Of a stretch of DNA of 64,000 bases, positions 18,356-26,314 are shown one piece after another. The position numbers and the translations under genes were made by a program. The first letter of the stretch is position 1; each line of letters begins with the position of its first letter. The stretch is from an uncultured Bacteroidales bacterium (lineage in GTDB: Bacteria > Bacteroidota > Bacteroidia > Bacteroidales > Muribaculaceae), in the NCBI GenBank assembly GCA_902774055.1, contig CACYGX010000015.1, positions 1-64,000 on the forward strand, read 5' to 3'. The notes under the pieces were generated by a model that was given only the letters and a program-made list of their open reading frames with translations, was not told the origin of the DNA and did no database searches.

Positions 18356-19252
18356 TTAATAATTAGGATTAACGGCCGACATCAGTCCCTCGACCGACAG
18401 GGCCTTGTTGATAATCGCACGCTCGCCGTCAAGGACATAGCAGCACGGGAAGACACGCAGGTCGAGCTTGCGCGCCAAGTCATCACCACACCCCACGGTC
18501 CAATTGGTGGCATAAGCCGCTGCGGCACTTGCCCAGTCGGCACTGTACTTGTTCGTGCCTAGACACACCAGCATGGCTTGGCCAGAGTCGAGCAAGGCGT
18601 TGAGGGCCACATCGGTGCTCAAGCGCAGGCGGCCAATCGTGCTGTCGGTGCTGTCGTCCACAAACAGCAGGATGTAGGACTCGGCAGCGGGCAACTCGCT
18701 CAGGCGGTACTTTTCACCATCAATCCCCGTGTACTCGAAATCGAGCACAGCACCCACCTGCACCGAATTGATGCGCGCCAGCTGCTCGGCATAGTGGTCA
18801 CGCACATCCTTAGGCAACTGCTTGCTGGCGGCCAGTGAACGGGCAAATGCGACATAGACCTCGTCACTCCAGTACTCGGCCTCGGTGCCATAGAGCGCCC
18901 GCTCAGCGACTTGACCCAATTTCTGCAGGTTGGCAGTGTTGGACTGGGCCTTATTGACCAAGTCACGTACCACACCCAGGACGATGTTGCGGTGAGAGTA
19001 ACGGAAAAAGTCCACAAAGTCGCGGAAGGTCATCTCAAACGCCTGATCATCGGTTATGTGCTTGCTGATGTCAAAATTATCCCAAAAATGCGTGATGATA
19101 TAGTTGCATCGGCTCTCAAGCGTCGAGCAAGTGTCGGGAGCGAGGGGATAGGCAAACAGGCGTCCCGGTTGCAGTTCGGCCAGTTGATTCTGTGCAGTGA
19201 GCATGCTGCTCGTCAGCGCCAATGCGGTGAATAATAACAATATACGTTTCAT
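18356..19252 (-). CDS. DUF5106-type thioredoxin-like exported protein
   Basis: The 298-residue product begins with a signal peptide (MKRILLLFTALALTSSMLTA). Residues 45-150 form the helical DUF5106-like region (HFWDNFDISK..., FVDFFRYSHRNIVLGVVRDL), and residues 165-298 are thioredoxin-like (GAVLDFEYTGIDGEKYRLSE, YILLFVDDSTDSTIGRLR, CCYVLDGERAIINK). The usual CxxC redox pair is absent at the expected position (DDSTDST), so a disulfide-exchange role is unlikely in the standard form. ATG 19252 is chosen because it gives the signal peptide; the in-frame start at 19279 only prepends polar residues. Probably periplasmic. Confidence 0.72.
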   Translation of the reverse strand: MKRILLLFTALALTSSMLTAQNQLAELQPGRLFAYPLAPDTCSTLESRCNYIITHFWDNFDISKHITDDQAFEMTFRDFVDFFRYSHRNIVLGVVRDLVNKAQSNTANLQKLGQVAERALYGTEAEYWSDEVYVAFARSLAASKQLPKDVRDHYAEQLARINSVQVGAVLDFEYTGIDGEKYRLSELPAAESYILLFVDDSTDSTIGRLRLSTDVALNALLDSGQAMLVCLGTNKYSADWASAAAAYATNWTVGCGDDLARKLDLRVFPCCYVLDGERAIINKALSVEGLMSAVNPNY

Positions 19253-19379
19253 TTCATTAAATACAGGCCTTGTAGCCATTTCTTTTAACCTGCTAAATTA
19301 CTATAAAACCCGCAATTACCACCATTCCCATCCTCAAAAATCACGATGCGACAACATTTTTTCACAATCCATGCCCCAG

Positions 19380-19499
19380 AAAAAAATAATGGCTGGAACG
19401 TCCCCTGTGGGATTCGTCCAGCCTGCTTATCTATCAGACCATAAGGTAATACGTTCAAGTTTCTAGTAATTACAGTGGAGGGTCAATATGCTTTTTGAG
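19380..19499 (-). ncRNA. Candidate structured small RNA with own promoter and terminator
   Basis: In the 570-base gap between the DUF5106 gene and the next plus-strand gene, the minus strand carries a TAATTTTG box (19506-19513), then about 120 bases without a credible reading frame. These end in the hairpin GGCTGGA...TCCAGCC (19391-19423, with inner TCCC/GGGA) and seven T residues (19386-19380). The 5' part can fold: ATTGACC pairs with GGTCTGAT and GTAAT with ATTAC, separated by an internal bubble. It could be a 6S-like RNA or a Bacteroidales-specific small RNA; the identity is not established. The rest of the gap shows nothing further apart from the promoter at 19717. Confidence 0.5.
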
Positions 19500-19505
19500 G
19501 CGAGG

Positions 19506-19534
19506 CAAAATTACTATTCATGAGATAGTCGAAA
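19506..19534 (-). promoter_or_regulatory. Promoter of the candidate small RNA
   Basis: Minus strand TAATTTTG at 19506-19513 with TTTC at 19531-19534 at 17 bases distance, a weaker -33 match. There is no coding sequence between it and the terminator at 19380, which is why it is assigned to a small RNA. Confidence 0.45.
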
Positions 19535-19716
19535 TTATAAAAAACGGCAAAAAAGATTGTAACTATTTGTATTTTTTTGACCTTGGATTTATATTTTTTT
19601 GACCTAAAAATAACACATTAGACTGTAAACCAATAGATTAAGAATGCAAACGATAGTTATCAACAAGAATACAATCAACAAAAAACAACCTTTACCTCGT
19701 TTTTCTTGACAAAATG

Positions 19717-19747
19717 TTGCGTATATCGATATTTCTGTATAATTTTG
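19717..19747 (+). promoter_or_regulatory. Promoter of the 463-residue dockerin-like protein gene
   Basis: TTG at 19717-19719, a 20-base spacer, then TAATTTTG at 19740-19747. It would give a 5' leader of about 68 bases before the ATG at 19822. Confidence 0.65.
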
Positions 19748-19821
19748 CATCCAATTCTCATGTAACTGGTGACAAAGAGTCAACCAAACACATTTTTTTA
19801 TACCATTAACATTAACTACAA

Positions 19822-21213
19822 ATGACAAAAAACAACCGATTTTTCATTCTTGCCGTTATGGCAATGATGTGCTTTAACCTTTTGGCCCAGGGTCTCACCT
19901 TCCGTGGCGTGTATCAAACCAGCCGTGACAACGATTATCCCAACGGTTACTATAGCGAGTATGTGGGATGGAACTACACCTTGCAGAAGGCTATTTTCAT
20001 CGTTCAACAAGGACTGTACAAGATGGAATGGGATGGCGCCAACGACGTCACCATGCCCGTCAAGGACCCCGAGGTCAACAAAGCCGACTTCTACAGCAAC
20101 GGCCAGTTTACCGACGACGCCAAAGCCCTGTGGGCCACCAACTTCAACCTGATGTATGCCAACTCTGGAGCCATCATCCACAACGGTATCCTCACCACCA
20201 TTATGTCGCGCACCGACTTGGATGCCAATAGCGGAGCGCAGGTCGTCCCCGGTGCCACCACCAACGACACAACCCGATTCTGCGTGCGCAAGTGGACAGC
20301 CGATCACGGTGACCTGATCAGCAGCGAAATCCGCCCTGCATGGGATTGTCTGGAATCGGCCGGCATGGCTGTGAACCCCAAGGACGGCAAAGTTTATGGC
20401 CTGTTCCACATCACCAACAAATACCTGCCCGACTCTATTCTGAACGATCCTGACTTCTTCGCCGAGGAGAATGCCGACTCGACCGACAGCGGCTATGCCA
20501 TCTGCACCATTGACCTCGACAAGATGGAAATCAGCCAGATCACCCCGGGCCTGTACTACGAGAACTACATCACCTTCGCCATCAACAGCGAGGGACGCGC
20601 ATTCGCCCTCACTAGCGGCGGCACCGCAGCAAGCCTTGGCGACGACGGCCGATACTACGACATCAACGGCAACCTGGCCGGCGCCCACCTCTACGAGTTT
20701 GACCTCAATACCGGACTCGTCATCAGCGACACCCGCAGCAACGTGGGCTACATGTCACAGGTGAAACGCCAGGCCGCCTGCTTCAGCAAGAATGACCCCA
20801 ACAAGATGTACTGGATGGGATACTACAACAGCGGCATGGGATATGACAACTACGGCAACTGGAACCCATTGACTGACCGCGAATGGAAGACCAACGGCAA
20901 ATATGACACCTCACTCTATGAGGTGGACATCACCACCGGCGAGGGACACCGCATAGCCAACATCGACGACCGTTACCTCTTTGCCTACATGTGGGTTGAC
21001 GGCGAGGCAGAACCCGCACCCGCAGGCCTCCGCGGCGACGTGAACAACGACAAGGACGTCACCATCGCCGACGTTAGCGCCCTCATCGACTACCTCCTCA
21101 CCGGCAACGCCGACGGCATCAGCCTCGATAACGCCAACTGCAACCTCGTTGACGACATCACCATCGCCGACGTCAGCGCCCTCATCGACTACCTCCTCAC
21201 CGGCCAGTGGTAA
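19822..21213 (+). CDS. Secreted protein of unknown function with dockerin-like C-terminus
   Basis: The 463-residue product has a signal peptide (MTKNNRFFILAVMAMMCFNLLA, cleavage after LAQ) and a body (25-400) that I cannot assign. Its repeated short phrases (GMAVNPKDGKVYGLF, GYAICTIDLDKMEIS, GAHLYEFDLNTG, TSLYEVDITTGEG) look like beta-propeller blades that report and compare values, so a propeller fold is a reasonable guess. The last 60 residues are two dockerin-like repeats: GDVNNDKDVTIADVSALIDY and DDITIADVSALIDYLL, ending TGQW. The second repeat has lost some acidic loop residues (NCNLVDD). It is transcribed alone from its own promoter and faces the polysaccharide operon. Confidence 0.75.
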   Translation: MTKNNRFFILAVMAMMCFNLLAQGLTFRGVYQTSRDNDYPNGYYSEYVGWNYTLQKAIFIVQQGLYKMEWDGANDVTMPVKDPEVNKADFYSNGQFTDDAKALWATNFNLMYANSGAIIHNGILTTIMSRTDLDANSGAQVVPGATTNDTTRFCVRKWTADHGDLISSEIRPAWDCLESAGMAVNPKDGKVYGLFHITNKYLPDSILNDPDFFAEENADSTDSGYAICTIDLDKMEISQITPGLYYENYITFAINSEGRAFALTSGGTAASLGDDGRYYDINGNLAGAHLYEFDLNTGLVISDTRSNVGYMSQVKRQAACFSKNDPNKMYWMGYYNSGMGYDNYGNWNPLTDREWKTNGKYDTSLYEVDITTGEGHRIANIDDRYLFAYMWVDGEAEPAPAGLRGDVNNDKDVTIADVSALIDYLLTGNADGISLDNANCNLVDDITIADVSALIDYLLTGQW

Positions 21214-21297
21214 GCCACCCGGCCTCTCCACCCGGCTGGTGGTGCCCCCTGGTTTGAGGAAACCCATCCAGCCACCCCAAGTGACCCAAACCAAAAA

Positions 21298-21327
21298 GGG
21301 AGCCGACTCATTATCGAGCCGGCTCCC
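21298..21327 (-). terminator. Terminator of the polysaccharide operon
   Basis: Stem GGGAGCCG/GGCTCCC region with one mismatch and an inner CTC/GAG, closed by ATTAT. On the minus strand it is followed by TTTTTGG, so it ends transcription coming from the 21388 gene. It could also act on the plus-strand transcript from 19822, although the T-run there is poorer. Confidence 0.8.
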
Positions 21328-21387
21328 ATTATTCTATGTCTTTGAATGAGACTCACACAAGCCTCAATTCTCATCTTTCTTTACATT

Positions 21388-22407
21388 TCAAACGCCAAAT
21401 GCTTTATGCCAAGGCAAACGCTTTACAAACTCGTTGACAGGAATCAGTACAACTAGAATAACTATCAAGGTAACGATGGCACGCTCTACATCAACCGTAA
21501 TACCTCCCGATTGGAACAATCCAAAGTGGGCATACAACATGCCACATGCAACAATGATAATGCGAGAATGCCATGAGAACAGTATCATCGTGTTGCGACC
21601 CAAGTAGGTAATAAACTTAGAGTGCACAACAGGTGACAATGACATAAACATTAAGATTCCTGCTAGGGCGGCTATCAAGGTCAATGCTTCATTACCATAC
21701 ATTCCAATAGACATGTCCAAAGAATCTCCAGAAACAATGATGCATGCTTTTGCCGCGATACCGTTAATCAAGAAGCATATTACGATTATTCCGATTCTTT
21801 TTGCCACAGGCATAGGGCCAACAAAAAAATCCCGTAAGCGAGAATTGTGCATAAAACAATAGCCAAGATGGAAGAAGAACTGGGCAATCAATGCCACATC
21901 AAGGTTCCAAGGCAGTCCATCCCACCCCATTCGATATCGAGCAAAACCCAACAGACACAATCCAAATGAAGCAGCCGTAACAGCATATTTCCATTGATGA
22001 AGACACTTGTCAATTCCGTAATAAATAATCTGTGACAGAAACAATGCGGCCAGGAACCATATCGTCCAGTAATGCTTTTGAATCAAGAACGAACGCAGCA
22101 TCTCAAGGTATGCCGATGACGGTTCGTTATAATAGGCATAGACACAACAATAGAATAACGCAATCACAGCGCCAAGTGTGAAATAAGGAATCACCAGCCC
22201 CTTGAACCGCCGCCATGTGAACTCGGTGAATGTATACTTCTCACAACCCGGATACAACAAGCCGCTGAGGAAGAAAAACAGCGGCATGTGAAAAGTATAT
22301 ACCCAAGCCGATGCAAAAGGAATGCTCAAGTGCCCAACAAACACCAACAGCAAACCCATTCCCCGCGCGGTATCCACCCAATCAATACGTCCACCTATCG
22401 CCTTCAT
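21388..22407 (-). CDS. Acyltransferase 3 family membrane protein
   Basis: The 339-residue polytopic protein belongs to the acyltransferase-3 (OafA/NodX-like) family that O-acetylates surface sugars. It begins RIDWVDTARGMGLLLVFVGH, with the conserved Arg and His of the family in helix 1, then TFHMPLFFFLSGLLYPG and about ten membrane helices. Motifs such as the WTIWFLAALFLSQIIYYG stretch fit small Bacteroides members annotated as fucose 4-O-acetylase-like. It is the last gene of the polysaccharide operon and likely decorates the finished glycan or a precursor. Acceptor and donor cannot be told from the sequence. Confidence 0.85.
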   Translation of the reverse strand: MKAIGGRIDWVDTARGMGLLLVFVGHLSIPFASAWVYTFHMPLFFFLSGLLYPGCEKYTFTEFTWRRFKGLVIPYFTLGAVIALFYCCVYAYYNEPSSAYLEMLRSFLIQKHYWTIWFLAALFLSQIIYYGIDKCLHQWKYAVTAASFGLCLLGFARYRMGWDGLPWNLDVALIAQFFFHLGYCFMHNSRLRDFFVGPMPVAKRIGIIVICFLINGIAAKACIIVSGDSLDMSIGMYGNEALTLIAALAGILMFMSLSPVVHSKFITYLGRNTMILFSWHSRIIIVACGMLYAHFGLFQSGGITVDVERAIVTLIVILVVLIPVNEFVKRLPWHKAFGV

Positions 22408-22477
22408 CGAAAATGCTGATAAAAATGATCTAACTCAAAAACAAAATAAAAGGTGTTACCCTTTATTCCTTTATCCA

Positions 22478-23173
22478 TCAATCAAGTTTCCTGCCCACAA
22501 TAAAACGGTACTTTATACCAGGCATCAGAAATTCACCCTTGTACGGTTTACCGTCAATTGAGACACTAAGCCCACGCTCTAAAGCAAGATTAATACCTGG
22601 TAATATATCCCAGGAATAAGCGCCCTTAAGATGTACAAATTTACTATATGAGCCCTTTATAACGTTGTACATGTTATACATACAACAACCCATAATCCTA
22701 TATTCATAGGTATTATCAAGTCCAATAAAGTCATCAGAAGACATATAAGAAGATAGGCCGCAGATTCGCGAATCAGACACCCCTTCAATCATATCTCCAG
22801 AGAATAGGCTCAATCCAAGTTCAGGCAACATAATCATTGATTGCTCATGAATCCCATTACAATAAATTGACACACCTATGCCCCATTCTTTAAGCCCACT
22901 CACAAAGTTTTCTGTTCCATCGATCGGATCAATTGTTATTATCCTCATAGCGGAATCCGTATGCAGATTTGTAAAGTCAGCTTCTTCTGAAATCAGGACA
23001 AAATCATCTAATGATCGATTAAGATAGCTGAAAATAATCTCCTGGCACAGGATATCACCCTTAGAAACAAAGGTGCCATCTGGCTTGAGCATCTTCGTTG
23101 ACCGTAAAGATACAATCTTGTCAAGATGTGACAACACTTCATTATAGATACCTCGGCATATGTCCATAATCAT
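22478..23173 (-). CDS. Inositol monophosphatase-family sugar phosphatase
   Basis: The 231-residue protein belongs to the FIG/IMPase superfamily of Mg2+-dependent phosphatases. It has the metal-binding motifs LISEEADF (Glu) and IDPIDGTENFVSG (Asp, Asp, with the Gly-Thr phosphate loop), plus the C-terminal GAYSWDILPGINLALERG with the final metal Asp. It starts at ATG 23173, whose A is shared with the TGA stop of the upstream aldolase gene (TGATG), a tight translational coupling. Placed between aldolase, cytidylyltransferase and acyltransferase genes, it most likely dephosphorylates a sugar-acid phosphate during glycan precursor synthesis; true inositol metabolism is less likely. Confidence 0.82.
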   Translation of the reverse strand: MIMDICRGIYNEVLSHLDKIVSLRSTKMLKPDGTFVSKGDILCQEIIFSYLNRSLDDFVLISEEADFTNLHTDSAMRIITIDPIDGTENFVSGLKEWGIGVSIYCNGIHEQSMIMLPELGLSLFSGDMIEGVSDSRICGLSSYMSSDDFIGLDNTYEYRIMGCCMYNMYNVIKGSYSKFVHLKGAYSWDILPGINLALERGLSVSIDGKPYKGEFLMPGIKYRFIVGRKLD

Positions 23174-24747
23174 CAACAATTATATAATGAAGGTGTTACA
23201 AACTCAATCGATAAAATACTAGACAATTCCCTGATTCTCTCGGTCATCGCAGCATTAAGTTCACCAACATTGTCTTGTTTAGACATATTAAGACGCTCTT
23301 GATAAAAATTACTCTCATTCTCTTTATAACCATCAAGACCAGCAAGGTAGACCTTTGATGGATTCAATTTTACCAAGAGATTCAATAGCATCATTGCTGT
23401 ATTATCCATTATTAAGTCTTTTTCGCATAATAAAGACGAATAGTTGACAACCAGCTTGCTTTCCTCTTGAATCTCAATATTTGAGGTGTGAATAAGATTC
23501 ACTTTTCTATGGTCAGGATTAAATGTGGTGTGATAACGCTTAAGATTACTTAAAAAGGTGAAATCACACTCGATAAATTGGGGAATAAAACCAACTGAAA
23601 TTGTTATACATCCACTTGACTTAACAAACTTCAATATTTCCTTCTCATATTCATTTAAAGAAGGGCCAGGAGCAAGGACCAACACAGGCTTTTGAGCTAT
23701 TTGCTCCGTTAAATAAGTCAGATTCTGTGAATCGTCTATTTCCCTCGATTGAAATTCTAGATACTTTTTTTCAGCAAGTTCTTTGTTGAACAAAGAACGC
23801 TTTTCGGGTTCAATCGAACGCAGAATTGTAGAGATATTCTTGACAGTAAGCCGCTGCTTAGAGCTTAAATATGCAGCATAGTTTGGGTGGCATCCATTAA
23901 TTGCAGCAAGATAATGAGGCACTGTATAACCCCAATTATATTGTGACTTAATCTTATTGATGTGCTCATCTATTATCTCTAGCAATGGTTCTATCTCATA
24001 TTTATGTTGAAAATGAGTATTCAAGTAATTTGCCATTAACTCCGTATTCAGGTTCCCTGCGCCGCGCCCCATACCATAGACAGAGGCATCAAGGGACATG
24101 ACACGATCACTTTCAAGTGATGTAAGTGACTGGCAATTGGAATAAGACAATTGCAAGTTGTTGTGTGAATGGAAACCCATGTGTATGGCTTTATCCAGAT
24201 TGTGATTGATCAGATAGAAAAACCTCATCACATCTTCGCGGTGCATCAAGCCCAGGGTGTCAACAAGATAGAACGAATAAGGCTTCAAGTCATTGACTAG
24301 ATGAATCAAGGACAATAATTCCTCATCACAATAGCTGGTAGTGCCAACAGGCTGAATGAACACCTTGTACCCTTTCTGCTTAATTTGATGGCAATACTCT
24401 ATCCCCTCTTCCACCTCATTAAAGTGGAAAGAGACCCTAATACCATCTATGCTGGTTCCATCATATGGTGGTAAACATTCGATTGGATACTTGCCCAAAC
24501 GGGTCATTGCGACGTAGCAAGTATTCCTGCGATCTTTTGGTAAGAACGCAGCAATCTGGTCCACGTGATTGTAAAAAGAACAATCCGGATCATAGTCACA
24601 TTCTTCCATGAATCCGCACTCAATTATGTCAACCCCTGACAAAGTGAGTTTTTGGATGATCCTTGCTATAGCATTTTTTCCAAAACGCCAATCATTCACA
24701 TAACCGCCATCACGCAACGTGCAATCCAGAATTTGGATGTCTCTCAT
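23173..24747 (-). CDS. DRE-TIM aldolase fused to a GT42/DUF115-like domain
   Basis: The 524-residue protein has two parts. Residues 1-320 are an HMGL-like (DRE-TIM metallolyase) barrel: QILDCTLRDGGYVND near the N-terminus carries the conserved Arg-Asp pair, MGFHSHNNLQLSYSN supplies the HxH metal site and YGMGRGAGNLNTELM the conserved C-terminal loop, as in 4-hydroxy-2-oxovalerate aldolase relatives found in capsule loci. Residues 345-524 begin VLVLAPGPSLNEYEKEI and contain KVYLAGLDGY, a Rossmann-like domain resembling DUF115/GT42 sialyltransferases. The gene is coupled to the IMPase downstream and starts 4 bases after the KdsB-like gene. A pyruvate-dependent carbon-carbon bond formation giving a ulosonic acid is inferred, not shown. 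Confidence 0.75.
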   Translation of the reverse strand: MRDIQILDCTLRDGGYVNDWRFGKNAIARIIQKLTLSGVDIIECGFMEECDYDPDCSFYNHVDQIAAFLPKDRRNTCYVAMTRLGKYPIECLPPYDGTSIDGIRVSFHFNEVEEGIEYCHQIKQKGYKVFIQPVGTTSYCDEELLSLIHLVNDLKPYSFYLVDTLGLMHREDVMRFFYLINHNLDKAIHMGFHSHNNLQLSYSNCQSLTSLESDRVMSLDASVYGMGRGAGNLNTELMANYLNTHFQHKYEIEPLLEIIDEHINKIKSQYNWGYTVPHYLAAINGCHPNYAAYLSSKQRLTVKNISTILRSIEPEKRSLFNKELAEKKYLEFQSREIDDSQNLTYLTEQIAQKPVLVLAPGPSLNEYEKEILKFVKSSGCITISVGFIPQFIECDFTFLSNLKRYHTTFNPDHRKVNLIHTSNIEIQEESKLVVNYSSLLCEKDLIMDNTAMMLLNLLVKLNPSKVYLAGLDGYKENESNFYQERLNMSKQDNVGELNAAMTERIRELSSILSIEFVTPSLYNC

Positions 24748-24751
24748 TTAT

Positions 24752-25504
24752 CTACAGTTTTATAAGCCCATCACTAATGCGACGTTGTATTACTCTCGTA
24801 ACTACAGTTAGGTCTGCTCTCGTATCAACAGTAAGTGTTTCTGCCGGAATCTCTATAAATTTAATTTTCTTACCATTTTCAAGAAAACGGTATTCATCAA
24901 TATCCTCTATCGACTCGAGTTTTCCTCTAGGCGTTTCTCCACAAAACAATAAAGCCTTTCGGGTAAAGCACTGGATTCCAACAAATTTCATGTAATCAAA
25001 GTCTGAGCTAGCTTTGGGATAAGGAATAGGCACCCTTGCAAGATATAACCCGTACCCCTGATTATCTGTTGCAATCTTTATTCGTGACACATCATTAACC
25101 TCAACAGGCTTTTTGATTTTTGTCATTGCATTAGCAAAGTAGAAGCCGTTAGGGTCTATTTCAGGCCCAGGAAGCAATTTCTCAACATACTCTGGCATCA
25201 TTAAGGGTTCATCCCCATTAATGTTTATATAAAAATCTGCCTCTAATTTCTGCGCCACTTCGGCTAGCCGATCAAGATGAGTAGGATGCTTATCTGATGT
25301 CATGATATATTTAATATCATATTTCTCGCAAACATCAGATATTATTGTATTATCAGTTGCAACGTAAATCTCAGAAATTCCTTTTGCAAGCTTCAACTGC
25401 CTGTGCACCCACCATATCATAGGTTTTCCACATATATCAACAATAGGTTTCCCTGGGAATCGAGTACTTTGATACCTTGCTGGTATTATTGCTACAATCT
25501 TCAT
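24752..25504 (-). CDS. KdsB-like CMP-sugar-acid cytidylyltransferase
   Basis: The 250-residue protein is close to 3-deoxy-manno-octulosonate cytidylyltransferase, which joins CMP from CTP to Kdo. It has IPARYQSTRFPGKPI at the N-terminus, KPMIWWVHRQL, YVATDN, the DKHPTHLDRLAEV region (family: T..C/S..GT.R), and FYININGDEPLMMPE. The TSDKHPTHLDR sequence replaces the usual SGTDR at the substrate side, suggesting another sugar acid. Its position between the aldolase fusion and a DUF115 protein, and the separate location of kdsA at 13037, argue that it is a pathway-specific paralogue. ATG 25504 is used; the TTG two codons upstream is less likely. Confidence 0.82.
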   Translation of the reverse strand: MKIVAIIPARYQSTRFPGKPIVDICGKPMIWWVHRQLKLAKGISEIYVATDNTIISDVCEKYDIKYIMTSDKHPTHLDRLAEVAQKLEADFYININGDEPLMMPEYVEKLLPGPEIDPNGFYFANAMTKIKKPVEVNDVSRIKIATDNQGYGLYLARVPIPYPKASSDFDYMKFVGIQCFTRKALLFCGETPRGKLESIEDIDEYRFLENGKKIKFIEIPAETLTVDTRADLTVVTRVIQRRISDGLIKL

Positions 25505-25516
25505 GATCAATATCTA

Positions 25517-26314
25517 TTATAAAAGTTCATCTAAATTAACACGTTCGAAACTCTCTAGTTTACCACCTCTTGTTGCATTAAAGATCCTGAAGCCCATTTT
25601 TCTTGATACCTTCTCAGCTGTATCATAGGCAATGGTCGTCTCTACCACTCGAGGCAAGTTCCCTTTATTAATAAAATCCTGCATGCCTTTAGGATAATTA
25701 CTATCTGTTTCATTCTTGATGATATTCCCTTCGGCATCTCGAATAATGCTATAGTTATGGTCCACTCCAATCAAGTATATCTCCTTAAAGCCCATATATA
25801 CTGCAATCTGGATAGCACCATAAGTCACAGTAAAGCCTTGAGAAAGATATTTAGAGACATTCCTGCTGAACGGAGCCATTTTGGGATAAAACTCTTTGTG
25901 TTTGAGCACAAAATAATTAATTCTTGTATCATCCTCGTCAAATAGGCTCTTAAAATCAACAGGCAAGAACAAATACTTTGATGGGACTGCTGCAATTCTA
26001 TCTCTGAACTTCTTGATTAATTCACTGTCCTGATTCACATAAAAAGTGGGTCTCCAATCAGTCTGATCAAATAACTCATAGATTCGATTCGTCCCAAACG
26101 TGTATTCGTTCCGCAACCTTTCCAAGTCACTGATTGTCAAACTCGGACCTGTTCCAATAACAAAACATCTTTTGCCTTCAAAAGCACCTTTAAGCGAACG
26201 GATTTTCTTGAATGCCTCTTTATTCTTCCAGTATTGCCGCTTTGCAATACATGCATATAAAAAATTATATACAAGCCTTGAGACCTGTTTATTTTTTATG
26301 ACCTTTTCTATCAT
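25517..26314 (-). CDS. DUF115 / GT42-like putative sugar-acid transferase
   Basis: The 265-residue protein has the Rossmann-like DUF115 domain: RCFVIGTGPSLTISDLERL (GTGPSL loop), TFGTNRIYELF, FYVNQDSELI, then VTYGAIQIAVYMGFKEIYLIG followed by DHNY. The GxGPSL loop and the GxxxIQIAxYMGFxxIYLxGxD block are shared with GT42 sialyltransferases and Maf flagellin glycosyltransferases, which use CMP-nonulosonates. It overlaps the flippase gene by ATGA and precedes the KdsB-like gene. It may transfer the CMP-activated product made by its neighbours; other annotations of this family (MptE-like pyrophosphokinase) seem unlikely here. Confidence 0.75.
   Translation of the reverse strand: MIEKVIKNKQVSRLVYNFLYACIAKRQYWKNKEAFKKIRSLKGAFEGKRCFVIGTGPSLTISDLERLRNEYTFGTNRIYELFDQTDWRPTFYVNQDSELIKKFRDRIAAVPSKYLFLPVDFKSLFDEDDTRINYFVLKHKEFYPKMAPFSRNVSKYLSQGFTVTYGAIQIAVYMGFKEIYLIGVDHNYSIIRDAEGNIIKNETDSNYPKGMQDFINKGNLPRVVETTIAYDTAEKVSRKMGFRIFNATRGGKLESFERVNLDELL

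Noticed and set aside
19604-19828. Possible 74-residue membrane peptide on the minus strand
   Set aside because: It runs through the promoter and start of the 19822 gene, begins without any promoter and consists of AT-rich intergenic sequence.
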